From assembly GCA_934295165.1 (NCBI GenBank), contig CAKRAT010000044.1, positions 1-17,852 on the forward strand: DNA of 17,852 nt, given 5' to 3'. A program made the position numbers and the translations under genes. Under the pieces are notes generated by a model that worked only from the letters and a program-made list of their open reading frames with translations, did no database searches and had not been told where the DNA came from. The stretch is from an uncultured Dorea sp. Its GTDB lineage: Bacteria > Bacillota > Clostridia > Lachnospirales > Lachnospiraceae. The first letter of the stretch is position 1; every line of letters starts with the position of its first letter. Below, piece after piece: positions 1 to 8,058 of the stretch.

Positions 1-489
1 GGCGTGAAGAACAAAGACGGCCGTTACATTTCCGAAGAAGTACAGAGCTCTGCTGTAGATTCCTTCGGTCACAGCTACATCGCGGGTGTCGCAAAGGTTC
101 TGGAAGATGCTGTCAGAAATGAGATCGGATGCAAGGTACGTTCGATCGAACTGAACCTGATGCAGCGCTGCGCTGCACATCTTGCAAGTGCTACGGACAT
201 CCAGGAATCCAGAATGCTCGGGAAGACCGCCTGCCAGTATGCGCTTGAAGGTGCAACCGGTATGATGGCTGCTGTGATCCGTACTTCTGATAATCCTTAT
301 GCTACAGAATTCAAGGCGCTCCCTGTATGCGACATTGCCAATGCGATCAAGAGTGTACCTGCGGATTATATTAATGATGCGGGAAATGATGTGACGGAAA
401 AGATGGTGGACTATCTGACACCGTTGATTCAGGGGGAAATGAATACCATTTATGAGAATGGGATTCCGAAGTATATTTATTTGTATTAA
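1..489 (+). CDS. PPi-type 6-phosphofructokinase, C-terminal part (5' end outside window)
   Basis: The reading frame is open from base 1 and ends at TAA 487-489, so the gene starts upstream of the window. The 162 visible residues match the C-terminal part of the PFK family form common in Lachnospiraceae, which is usually annotated as diphosphate--fructose-6-phosphate 1-phosphotransferase. The segment around NLMQRCAAHLASATD corresponds to the sugar-phosphate-binding region, followed by the helical end (CDIANAIKSVPADYIN, then LIQGEMNTIYENGIPKY). The enzyme would phosphorylate fructose 6-phosphate in cytosolic glycolysis. Phosphoryl donor choice (PPi or ATP) is set by N-terminal residues not visible here, so PPi use is inferred from the family. 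The stop codon lies within the left arm of an inverted repeat (486-504). Internal GTG/ATG codons near the left edge are not starts. Confidence 0.85.
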   Translation, partial: GVKNKDGRYISEEVQSSAVDSFGHSYIAGVAKVLEDAVRNEIGCKVRSIELNLMQRCAAHLASATDIQESRMLGKTACQYALEGATGMMAAVIRTSDNPYATEFKALPVCDIANAIKSVPADYINDAGNDVTEKMVDYLTPLIQGEMNTIYENGIPKYIYLY

Positions 490-785
490 ATTTGGGATTT
501 AATTTATTAACTGAGTTGGCCTTTCGATCCTTGAAGAAAACAGTATAAAGTGCTTCTTGTTCAGTTTCCATGCTCTAAGAAAAACTAAGAGGGTCAAAAT
601 TATGCGTTGGGTTTTCGAAATTTGCCTGTTTGAGCCGAATGGCGAGTTGCAAATTTCGGAAGCCCGTTTTTAGCATAATTTTGACGCTTTAATATTTCCC
701 ACCGACGGAACCTGAACAGGAACGGCTTCCTACTTTTTATGCAGGTTCGGGTAGTTATGCCTTCCTGAATTAAATCCCAATTTAA
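486..785. mobile_element. MITE-like element with terminal inverted repeats
   Basis: The left arm 486-504 (TTAAATTTGGGATTTAATT) is inversely matched by 768-785 (AATTAAATCCCAATTTAA) with a single 1-base indel. The match can be extended outward through TGTATT. The 300 bp between the arms have no credible gene and contain two further hairpins (593-685 and about 708-748). Size, terminal inverted repeats and lack of coding match a miniature inverted-repeat element. No clear target-site duplication is visible, so an ordinary structured intergenic region remains possible. Confidence 0.5.
593..685. repeat. Long hairpin inside the MITE-like element
   Basis: GTCAAAATTATGC (593-605) pairs perfectly with GCATAATTTTGAC (673-685). 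The inner stem 609-625 pairs with 649-665, with only two G-T type differences. The apical part 626-648 holds a small GCC/GGC hairpin. About 30 pairs over 93 bp is well beyond chance. I believe similar GAGCC...GGCGAGTTGCAAATTTC hairpins are dispersed in Lachnospiraceae genomes, but I could not search for copies. Confidence 0.6.
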
Positions 786-824
786 CAATACAATATGCAA
801 ATTTAATAGAAAGTACGTATGTTC

Positions 825-853
825 TTGCTTTTCTTGTCTTTTCATGCTATACT
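825..853 (+). promoter_or_regulatory. Sigma-A type promoter of queT
   Basis: TTGCTT at 825-830 and TATACT at 848-853 are separated by exactly 17 bp. A TGn extended -10 motif precedes the -10 box (TGC at 846... reading TGC-TATACT). The start would be near 860, giving a leader of about 160 nt before queT. Confidence 0.7.
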
Positions 854-859
854 ATCACC

Positions 860-1015
860 CGTTACAAAACCCGAAAAAACCAAGGTCTTACAAGGGTTTA
901 GCCGGTTCCCGGCGTAAAGAAGATGATAGAAAAGACATCCACCGGATTTCTTTCCTATCCGCTACGGCGCGTGTGTTCGTGACCTTCCACACGTAAAACA
1001 AAACTAAAGGAGAAT
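860..1015 (+). promoter_or_regulatory. Structured queT leader, probable preQ1 riboswitch
   Basis: The leader has several hairpins: 866-871 with 894-899, 901-905 with 909-913, and a long helix 925-940 with 944-959 (14 of 16 pairs). A final hairpin 970-975/988-993 has a 12-nt loop. It is followed by an A-rich tail AAAACAAAACTAAAGGAG that contains the queT ribosome site (AAAGGAG 1006-1012). A small hairpin plus an A-rich tail ending in the Shine-Dalgarno is the layout of preQ1-I aptamers, and loop CCTT (983-986) can pair with AAGG. The loop TTTCTTT (948-954) could instead pair with AAAGGAG as in preQ1-II. queT is a classic preQ1 riboswitch target, so ligand control is likely; the class is uncertain. 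Confidence 0.5.
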
Positions 1016-1021
1016 TGAAAA

Positions 1022-1510
1022 ATGAAAAACAAAAATCTTAGTTTCATGACCCAGGCAGCCATGATCGCTGCAATCTATGTGGTGCTGACTTACATCTTTG
1101 CACCATTTTCTTTCGGAGAAGTACAGGTTCGTATCTCCGAGGCACTCACTATTTTACCAATATTTACACCAGCCGCTATTCCGGGACTCTTTGTCGGATG
1201 TCTGATCGGTAATATTCTGGGCGGTGCGATCCTTCCGGATATTGTATTCGGCAGTATTGCAACTCTGATCGGTGCATTTTTCACATGGAAACTGCGTGAG
1301 CAGAAGCCGGTTGTCGCAACACTTCCACCGATTATTTCGAATATCATCATCGTTCCGTTCGTACTGCGTTACGGTTATGGTGTGACACTTCCGATTCCAT
1401 TCATGATGCTGACAGTCGGAATTGGTGAGGTGATTTCCTGCACCGTTCTTGGTCTGATCGTGTATGGGGCATTGAAAAAATATAAAGGTACAATTTTCCG
1501 CACAGCTTAA
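1022..1510 (+). CDS. queT: QueT family queuosine-precursor ECF transporter S component
   Basis: The 162-residue integral membrane protein has about five hydrophobic segments. It carries the QueT hallmark VQVRISEALTILP (about residues 36-48), then PAAIPGLFVGCLIGNILGG and a conserved PIPFMM region. QueT proteins are substrate-binding S components of energy-coupling factor importers and take up queuosine precursors such as preQ1 or queuine for tRNA wobble modification. The full expected length is present. The start is supported by AAAGGAG at 1006-1012, 9 nt upstream. It is monocistronic, between its own promoter and terminator, with no ECF ATPase genes nearby, so it probably shares the general EcfAA'T module. 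Control by a preQ1-sensing leader is likely. Confidence 0.9.
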   Translation: MKNKNLSFMTQAAMIAAIYVVLTYIFAPFSFGEVQVRISEALTILPIFTPAAIPGLFVGCLIGNILGGAILPDIVFGSIATLIGAFFTWKLREQKPVVATLPPIISNIIIVPFVLRYGYGVTLPIPFMMLTVGIGEVISCTVLGLIVYGALKKYKGTIFRTA

Positions 1511-1554
1511 TATATATCGGAATAGTGTGATATACAAAAACAGTATTGTGCACA

Positions 1555-1610
1555 AAGAGCTGACATACAACCCGTTTCATAATGGTTATATGTCAGCTCT
1601 TTTTATTTTT
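1555..1610 (+). terminator. Rho-independent terminator of queT
   Basis: AAGAGCTGACATACAACC (1555-1572) pairs with GGTTATATGTCAGCTCTT (1584-1601) with one mismatch and a loop of about 11 nt, followed by a T-rich run to 1610. In the opposite direction the stem has only a short T run, so it could also slow transcripts arriving from the convergent minus-strand gene that ends at 1618. Confidence 0.9.
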
Positions 1611-1617
1611 CAAACAA

Positions 1618-4065
1618 CTATCCAATATACGTATTACCGCTTCCTGACGTCATCTGATCCATCTCTTCATACTTCACGCTGTGTCTGGTATTATCGCTCA
1701 GATCCTCATACACAACATTCGTATCGTTGTATCCTACCAGGATCACGGCATTTTGTGAATCCAGCATTGCAATAACCGGTCTGCCCTGATTGATAATATA
1801 CAGAATTTCTTCCGTTGTACAACCGGTCAGGTCATAAACATCATCGCCATTGACATCTTTTAAAATATCAATTGGTTTTTCCTGATTTTTCAGACGATCT
1901 TTTATAGCATTTACTACATCATCTTTGTCCGTAAGCGAATACTGTAAATTACGATTTCCTCGTTCCCATACGTAATTCTGTGAAGAATCAACTACCACAC
2001 CATTATAGTCATTCGCTTTTTTAATCGCATCTCCTGCTTTAGTATACACCCCCTGGATTTCTCCATGTCCAAAAACATAATATTTCTCCGGTGCATTTTT
2101 ATCTGAAAATGTAATTGTCTGTGGTGTCTCGAACAAAATCTGTTTTGGCTTCAGTACTTTTGGCTCTTTATCTGAAATACCATCGTTATATGTCAGTCTT
2201 ACCTGTGTCTGTTTCAAGTCTGTAGCATATGTTTCCAATGCAATATTGCTTTTCGTCTTCTGTTCATTATTCGTGATATAATCCGGTGCCGTTGCAGTGT
2301 ATGTGTCCCCGTCTTTAGACGCACGCTCCAGTGTGATCATATCTTCATCAAACGATGCATTCAGAACGTACACGCCTTCTGTCTGATATGTTTTGATCAC
2401 TTTTCCTTTTTGGTTCCGAATTTCCAGTTTGTACATTGGAACGGTTGCTTCTCCGGATACTGTATTTCCGATATCTTCTGTTTTTGCAACTCCGTATACA
2501 AAATCACTTCTGACAAAGCCCAGCGGCCGGATACACTCTCCATCTCCACATACTACTTTTTGCTTCTTTCCAGTCTCCACATTGAGAATCGTTACTTTCG
2601 TTGCTGTTTTAAGTTCTCCATTTGCCTGATATGCAATCAGACTTCCATCCTCCGATACTACATACTGCTGTGCATCCAGTCCTTTGACCAGTGTCTTTTT
2701 CTCATCATCTTCTACACTGTACTGATACAATGTACCATCTACCATAGTATACAGCATGTCTGTCTTTGCATTATAGTAAGACTTTTCTCCCAGTTCACTT
2801 ACTGCCTGTGCATAAGATTTATTTGTGGAAATAAATACCTTCTCTTCTACGGAATTTTTCTCTATGTCGTAATAATATACAGCCACTCCTACTTCACCTT
2901 CATGCTCACCCCGGTCCATATAACCGGATACCAGAAAGGTTGTATTGCCCTTGGCATCTACTTTCATAAGCTTGATCTTATGATCTGATACCAGATTTCT
3001 CACATCTGTATTTTCCGCATCTGCAAAGCCAAATACCAGTGAAAGCTCATCTGAATCTTTATTATAATTCCAAAGTTCATTTGCTTCAACAAATGATACG
3101 ATCGTGCCGTCTTTATTTACCTTATAAGACAGATTCGTTGGTGCAATACCCAGGATAATTCCCTTTTCATTCAGAACTTTCTGTGTTGCATCAAATATCT
3201 GATCCATTGTCCTGTCGTAATCCAGCAGATATGTCTTCTGGGCATCTGCAATATATCTGACACGGAAGAATTCTTTGACAGCATAGCGGTCTGTTTCATT
3301 TTCCTCACCCTTACAACTCACCCGGTACTGTAACTGTACCGACATACAGGTGCTGTTCAGCTCTTTGATACTCCAGCGCTCCCCCTGCTCTACCTGTGGC
3401 TGCAGGTTTCCCCATGTAACCTGTTCATAATTAGAGTTAATCGTCACATGCTGCAACGTGGTATTATCCGCATCATCGGTTGGTTCAAGTGCCGCTCCAA
3501 CACCTGCATTTTCCGCCTTTGCAAGTGCATTTTCATGGTAATCACTGATATAATTCAGACACTGTACAACATTTGCATCTTCATCACTGACAATTCTGGT
3601 ATAGAAATATACGGGATCTGCACCATTCCTGTTCAGCCGGATTTCCAGAATCCTTTCTTCATCCAGCACTTTATCACCGCTAAGATCCAGATTAAAACTA
3701 TTTCCAACCTTTTTAATCTTCTTCGATTTCAGCTCGCTTGTTCCGTCCATGGTATAAACTTTATAAGTTGCACCTGTAAATTTATTGCCATATGCATCTA
3801 CATTTACATCCAGATTCTGACTTGATACCGGTGTAATCGTGTTGTGCATAGATGCCACGTCCATCCTCCTTGCATAACCTGTCAGCGTATTAATCTTATA
3901 ATCTCCATATGAGAACGAAATCTGTGGAAATGTTGCGGCTCCCATATCAGCCGTCATATTATCATTACCCTTGTTCGTAACGTAGCTGAATATAATGACA
4001 GCCACAATGAATACTGCAGAAAGAACACCTGCATTTATCAAACGTTTCTTTAATGTTAATGTCAT
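1618..4065 (-). CDS. Membrane-anchored extracellular protein with propeller-like region and inactive C39-like domain
   Basis: The protein has 815 residues. A basic N-terminus (MTLTLKKR) is followed by one hydrophobic segment (about 12-31), so about 785 residues should face outside. The middle has repeating beta-strand blocks (for example LYQYSVEDDEKKTLVKGL, then QQYVVSEDGSLIAYQANGE) that look like beta-propeller blades. The last 130 or so residues resemble the C39-like peptidase fold: a block ending GRPVIAMLDSQNAVILVGYND, then VVYEDL. In active members the GYND block is preceded by a catalytic His; here residue 772 is Asn, and no Cys sits at the start of the domain where the nucleophile is expected. 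It is therefore probably a binding domain. ATG follows the TAA of the methyltransferase gene with no gap, and the site GAGGGAG (4071-4077) lies inside that gene, implying translational coupling. Function unknown. Confidence 0.75.
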   Translation of the reverse strand: MTLTLKKRLINAGVLSAVFIVAVIIFSYVTNKGNDNMTADMGAATFPQISFSYGDYKINTLTGYARRMDVASMHNTITPVSSQNLDVNVDAYGNKFTGATYKVYTMDGTSELKSKKIKKVGNSFNLDLSGDKVLDEERILEIRLNRNGADPVYFYTRIVSDEDANVVQCLNYISDYHENALAKAENAGVGAALEPTDDADNTTLQHVTINSNYEQVTWGNLQPQVEQGERWSIKELNSTCMSVQLQYRVSCKGEENETDRYAVKEFFRVRYIADAQKTYLLDYDRTMDQIFDATQKVLNEKGIILGIAPTNLSYKVNKDGTIVSFVEANELWNYNKDSDELSLVFGFADAENTDVRNLVSDHKIKLMKVDAKGNTTFLVSGYMDRGEHEGEVGVAVYYYDIEKNSVEEKVFISTNKSYAQAVSELGEKSYYNAKTDMLYTMVDGTLYQYSVEDDEKKTLVKGLDAQQYVVSEDGSLIAYQANGELKTATKVTILNVETGKKQKVVCGDGECIRPLGFVRSDFVYGVAKTEDIGNTVSGEATVPMYKLEIRNQKGKVIKTYQTEGVYVLNASFDEDMITLERASKDGDTYTATAPDYITNNEQKTKSNIALETYATDLKQTQVRLTYNDGISDKEPKVLKPKQILFETPQTITFSDKNAPEKYYVFGHGEIQGVYTKAGDAIKKANDYNGVVVDSSQNYVWERGNRNLQYSLTDKDDVVNAIKDRLKNQEKPIDILKDVNGDDVYDLTGCTTEEILYIINQGRPVIAMLDSQNAVILVGYNDTNVVYEDLSDNTRHSVKYEEMDQMTSGSGNTYIG

Positions 4066-5310
4066 TTATACTCCCTCTTTATTCAGTTTTTCCCAGTTAT
4101 TTGTTTTCAGATTCACTTTATCCTGATTTGCCAGTGTCGGCACATACCCGTCTAACAAATTTCCCAGTGTCGGTGACACCCTGAGTTCCGCCTCACATTT
4201 CCGAATGGATTCTTCTATCTGCTGCCGTCTTGCAATTTCTTTTAAATCTTCTTTCCGGCTTCTTTTTACCGAACGAATCAGAATATTTTTCGGTGTATGT
4301 TCCATGTCGATGAACTCCAGTATCTGCGCTTCGTACCCCTCACGTTCCAGATACTCTGCCCTGAGTCCATCTGTGATCAGTGCCGCCATACGTTCTTTCA
4401 AAAGACCATATTTTAACACCGGCTCTAATACATCATTCTTGATCTGACGGTTCAGTTCATGCTGGCAACAGGGCACAGACAGGATTACTTTTGCATCCCA
4501 TCCAACAGCTTTCGCCAGTGCATAGTCCGTCGCCGTGTCACAGGCATGCAGGGTTACTACCATATCCACCTTATTGACACCCGTATAATCTGCAATGTCA
4601 CCTTCCAAGAATTTCAGCTTCTTGTAACCATACTTTTCACTCAATTCATTACAACGATGGATCACATCTTTTTTCAGATCCAGTCCTATGATTCTTATGT
4701 CATATTCTTTCAATTCATGCAGATAATAATACATGGCAAATGTAAGATACGACTTTCCACAGCCAAAATCCAGAATTGTAAGTTCTCTTCCTTTATCCAG
4801 TTCCGGCAGAATGTCTTCGATAAACTCCAGGAAACGGTTAATTTGGCGGAATTTATCGAATTTTGCATGCGCAATCTTTCCATCCTGAGTCATAACACCA
4901 AGATCCTGCAAAAACGGTACCGGAACTCCCTCTTCCAGTACATACTTTTTCTTACGGTCATGGCTCATATTAATCTGCTTTTTCTGTCCTTTTTTTATCT
5001 TGCTTTTTATCGTAACTTTTCCCTTTTTACTCACAAGGACTGTGTAATCTGCTCTCTGTGTCTCCATCTGCATCTGGCGCATATTTCTCATATATCCAAG
5101 AAGTATTTCACAAGCTTCTTTCTCCTCCACATTCTCATGAAATGCCTGATTATTCCGAAACGACTCAAGCTGAAAGTAAAGGGCATCCTTTTTCAAAACC
5201 GGTCTTACTTTTACTTTCTTCACACTATCTTTATTCTTTGGATTACTCAGCGTTGCTGATATAAATTCTATATTTAAATTTTCCTGTAATAATTTACTTA
5301 ATTCATTCAT
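4066..5310 (-). CDS. Class I SAM-dependent methyltransferase (Methyltransf_32-like)
   Basis: The protein has 414 residues. The N-terminal part (1-170) is charged and lysine-rich and could bind nucleic acid. The Rossmann methyltransferase core starts at about 175, with motif I LDFGCGKSYL (180-189), an acidic residue after strand 2 (GLDLKK, D211), GDIADY (238-242), VVTLHACDTATDYAL (251-265) and VPCCQHE (279-285). The HACD and PCC motifs are typical of the Methyltransf_32 group (relatives of METTL25 and GSTCD). The substrate is not known; RNA or protein is plausible. It is followed without a gap by the anchored C39-like protein. Upstream of ATG 5310 there is no recognisable Shine-Dalgarno, only AT-rich DNA with a TATAAT at 5314-5319, so the exact start is less sure than the frame. 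Confidence 0.85.
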   Translation of the reverse strand: MNELSKLLQENLNIEFISATLSNPKNKDSVKKVKVRPVLKKDALYFQLESFRNNQAFHENVEEKEACEILLGYMRNMRQMQMETQRADYTVLVSKKGKVTIKSKIKKGQKKQINMSHDRKKKYVLEEGVPVPFLQDLGVMTQDGKIAHAKFDKFRQINRFLEFIEDILPELDKGRELTILDFGCGKSYLTFAMYYYLHELKEYDIRIIGLDLKKDVIHRCNELSEKYGYKKLKFLEGDIADYTGVNKVDMVVTLHACDTATDYALAKAVGWDAKVILSVPCCQHELNRQIKNDVLEPVLKYGLLKERMAALITDGLRAEYLEREGYEAQILEFIDMEHTPKNILIRSVKRSRKEDLKEIARRQQIEESIRKCEAELRVSPTLGNLLDGYVPTLANQDKVNLKTNNWEKLNKEGV

Positions 5311-5372
5311 AATATTATATTTTACTGTTTTTTAGACAGGAGCGCAAGTGGCATGACTGGCATTTTGCTATG

Positions 5373-5400
5373 GGGGACGGAGGATTTCTAAAAAGGGACA
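5373..5400. repeat. Half copy of GGGGACGG element
   Basis: GGGGACGGAGGATTT at 5373-5387 is an exact direct copy of 5416-5430 in the adjoining palindrome. It is followed by a degenerate TAAAAAGGGACAGGGG. It has no right arm of its own and looks like a truncated member of the same family. Confidence 0.6.
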
Positions 5401-5410
5401 GGGGAAAACA

Positions 5411-5454
5411 TAGTTGGGGACGGAGGATTTTCTGAAATCCTCCGTCCCCAACTA
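5411..5454. repeat. GGGGACGG palindrome (REP-like), possible terminator of the histidine kinase operon
   Basis: TAGTTGGGGACGGAGGATTT (5411-5430) and its exact 20-bp complement (5435-5454) flank a 4-nt loop. The same core recurs at 17191-17223 and 17403-17448. The right end overlaps the stop codon of the histidine kinase gene (5452-5454). A 20-bp perfect hairpin immediately after a gene could stop or stabilise the transcript although a strong T run is lacking. The form resembles palindromes mobilised by REP-associated Y1 transposases; that link is inference. Confidence 0.75.
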
Positions 5455-8046
5455 TGAAATCGGGAATTTTATCGTCACTTTAAACAAATCTCCATCCAGA
5501 TACAATTCAAATATTCCACCCTGCATTTCTGTCAATGACTGCGCGATTGAAAGTCCCAGACCGCTGCCTTCTGTACTTCTTGACACATCCCCGCGGATGA
5601 ATCGTTCTGTCAGCTCATCTGCAGATATATTCAACGGCTGCTCAGATATATTCTTCAGACTAAAATATGCCATGCCATCTTTCTTCTCAAGATCTGCATA
5701 AACTCTTGTTCCCTGCATTGCATATTTCGCTGCATTGTTATATATATTTGATAATACTCTCCACAACCGTCTTCCGTCGGCATGAATTACAACATCTTCA
5801 CCCGGAAGATTCATAACTTCCTCCAGATCACGCGCTTTAAACTTTTCTTCGAATTCCCCACTCATCTGCTGGATTATTTCCACCAGACTCAGGTTCATGA
5901 ATTCCAATGTGATGTTCCCTGAGCTTACCTTCGAAGCTTCCACCACATCTTCTGTCAGAGTCTTAAGCCGCTGTGACTTCTGCTCCAATACTTCAATGTA
6001 GCGCTGAATCTTCGGATCCTGTAGTTTCTCCTGCTTTAACAATTCCACATAATTAATGATAGACGTAAGCGGCGTCTTAATATCATGCGATACATTCGTA
6101 ATTAGATCAGTCTTAAGCCGCTCGCTTTTCATACTCTTCGCAAGTGCCGCTTCCAGTCCTTCTCCAATAGAATTCACCTTTTCTGCAATCTCTTTCTGCT
6201 CCGCCAGTAATCCACTTACCGGAATCTGATAATCTACCTCGCCGCCGGCAATCTTCTCGATTCCAGTCTTAATCTTTCCGGTTCCTTTTGCCTTCTGCAC
6301 CATCCAGATAAATGCGGCGCTGTCAATTAGCAGCAAAATGAATGCCCATGCCCAGGTAGTACTTCCATCTGCGGCAAATACATATGTCAGCCAGTGAATT
6401 GCGAAAAATGCTGCAAATCCAATCATCGATTTCCACAGATACCGGATATTCTGGAACATTTCTTTCAGGAAAACCAACAACCATCTGAGCACACTGTTCT
6501 TCCATACCGTCTTTGCCTTGATTCTTCTCACCAGGCTCAGATAACCGGCAAGGAACATTGCACAGGTATACAATGCCGCCAGACATCCAACCATTATTCC
6601 CGGAAGATATGATTCCATATTCTGTGCATAAATTGTCCCTACACTTGCTGTCTGCCAGGTAAATGTTCCAGCCTTTACTCCTACCAGCATAACAACAGCC
6701 CAAAGCAATATCACACCTATAGCTGCCAGTTCTGTTTTTACATGATCAAATTTTGCAAGATGTACTTCTTCGTCTTCCGGAACTTTCCCGGCTCCGATCG
6801 TCAGTAATACCAGAAGTATCAGATATCCCACTGCCACTATAATTCCCAATATAACGGCTGCTTTCGCTCCACCCACATATTGTGTAAATATCTGGTTCTC
6901 CTCGTAAAAATCATCTTTCACAGGATAATCTGTATCTACAACCGATGCATATACATAGTCCGAAACATCCACATAACCAGACACTGTTGACTGCCATTCC
7001 TGTGCCATCGAATCACCCTTGCCTGCCTTTTCAATATTACTTTCATAATCCGCAAGCTTCGGTTTTACGATCACATATTTTCCTGATTTTCTTATTTTTT
7101 TCAGGCTCTCCTTATAATTATCATAGTTCTGATACTGTTTCTTATTCGTAATGACCGTTCCATTATCCCGGTTCACATACAGATACGTAATGTTTGTATT
7201 TCCTTCCAGGTACTGATTCTGGTTTACTGCATAATTGTCAACATCTGAATAAATACTTTCGGTCACATTGTTTATTATTCTGTAAACATCATTCAGCCTG
7301 CCATTCCATTCTTTGGAATTGTTCACCAGTTGAAGTACAGTCTCTCCATTTACCGTCTTATAATCGCCAATGATTTTTACACCGTCATAATTCCAGCAAT
7401 TGATATAGGCAATCTTTCCATCAATATCCTGAAGTCCCCGGAATCTGGATTCTCCATTGCCGCTTTCCTGATATGCTCCCTGCTTCAACTCATCCAGAAT
7501 ATCATCCGCTGAACTATTTCCTGTAACAACAAATGACAACTCTCCATAATCAATCATCCGTTTAAAATCTTTATAATGGAAATAATGATAAGTCCCATCT
7601 GATCGCTGGCATACAATAATATCCTCCTGCTTATTCGCTTTGTCCGAATCTGAGCTATCGTCCGTCATCGTTTCTGCAATTAATTTTCCCCAGGAATACA
7701 GATCTCCCAGACGGAACGACAGTCCGGTTTCATCTTTTCCTGTTATCTCGCCGGTATCATCATACTTTGCCACATCTACGATCTTATCTGGATCATATTT
7801 TCCATCCGTATCATATAACGACTGATACCTGATTTCATCCAGAATATTATAATTAGCATTAGCCACAGAATTGGCAAATGCATTGCTTTCTTCATAATTC
7901 TTTGCTGCATCTGCTGAAAACAATTCCCGTGTCAATATTGGATAACGGGTAGCCCACAGAAAACATAATACCCCGGCAACAGCCAGTATGTGCACTCCTG
8001 CCATAAAAAAAATCTTTGCGTTACGCATTCGGTACCATTTCTTCAT
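5452..8046 (-). CDS. Multi-pass membrane sensor histidine kinase
   Basis: The protein has 864 residues. TM1 is at about 12-33, with a large extracytoplasmic domain at about 34-393. Further membrane segments are at about 395-418, 439-458, 481-503, 540-558 and 564-583. A HAMP-like linker follows (about 590-640, GEVDYQIPVSGL). The dimerisation/phosphoacceptor helix has NVSHDIKTPLTSIINYVELL with His654. The ATPase domain has the N box YNNAAKYAM (769-777) and G box EGSGLGLS (826-833). The usual DxGxG box is replaced by LKNISEQPLNIS, as in a known Firmicute subgroup. It should autophosphorylate and pass phosphate to the regulator encoded 12 bp upstream; ATG 8046 has GGAAGGAG just before it. The stop codon TAG lies inside the 5411-5454 palindrome. 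The external signal is unknown. Confidence 0.93.
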   Translation of the reverse strand: MKKWYRMRNAKIFFMAGVHILAVAGVLCFLWATRYPILTRELFSADAAKNYEESNAFANSVANANYNILDEIRYQSLYDTDGKYDPDKIVDVAKYDDTGEITGKDETGLSFRLGDLYSWGKLIAETMTDDSSDSDKANKQEDIIVCQRSDGTYHYFHYKDFKRMIDYGELSFVVTGNSSADDILDELKQGAYQESGNGESRFRGLQDIDGKIAYINCWNYDGVKIIGDYKTVNGETVLQLVNNSKEWNGRLNDVYRIINNVTESIYSDVDNYAVNQNQYLEGNTNITYLYVNRDNGTVITNKKQYQNYDNYKESLKKIRKSGKYVIVKPKLADYESNIEKAGKGDSMAQEWQSTVSGYVDVSDYVYASVVDTDYPVKDDFYEENQIFTQYVGGAKAAVILGIIVAVGYLILLVLLTIGAGKVPEDEEVHLAKFDHVKTELAAIGVILLWAVVMLVGVKAGTFTWQTASVGTIYAQNMESYLPGIMVGCLAALYTCAMFLAGYLSLVRRIKAKTVWKNSVLRWLLVFLKEMFQNIRYLWKSMIGFAAFFAIHWLTYVFAADGSTTWAWAFILLLIDSAAFIWMVQKAKGTGKIKTGIEKIAGGEVDYQIPVSGLLAEQKEIAEKVNSIGEGLEAALAKSMKSERLKTDLITNVSHDIKTPLTSIINYVELLKQEKLQDPKIQRYIEVLEQKSQRLKTLTEDVVEASKVSSGNITLEFMNLSLVEIIQQMSGEFEEKFKARDLEEVMNLPGEDVVIHADGRRLWRVLSNIYNNAAKYAMQGTRVYADLEKKDGMAYFSLKNISEQPLNISADELTERFIRGDVSRSTEGSGLGLSIAQSLTEMQGGIFELYLDGDLFKVTIKFPIS

Positions 8047-8058
8047 ATATACTCCTTC

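Noticed and set aside
600..845. 81-codon minus-strand ORF upstream of queT
   Set aside because: It lies across the nested hairpins of the MITE-like element, and its low-complexity basic product has no family features; it is a by-product of the repeat.
2410..2988. 192-codon plus-strand ORF inside the anchored-protein gene
   Set aside because: It is antisense to a convincing 815-residue protein, Cys/Phe/Ile-rich in the manner of shadow frames, and has no ribosome site.
4459..5259. 266-codon plus-strand ORF opposite the methyltransferase gene
   Set aside because: The opposite frame carries clear methyltransferase motifs; this one has no recognisable domain and no start signal.
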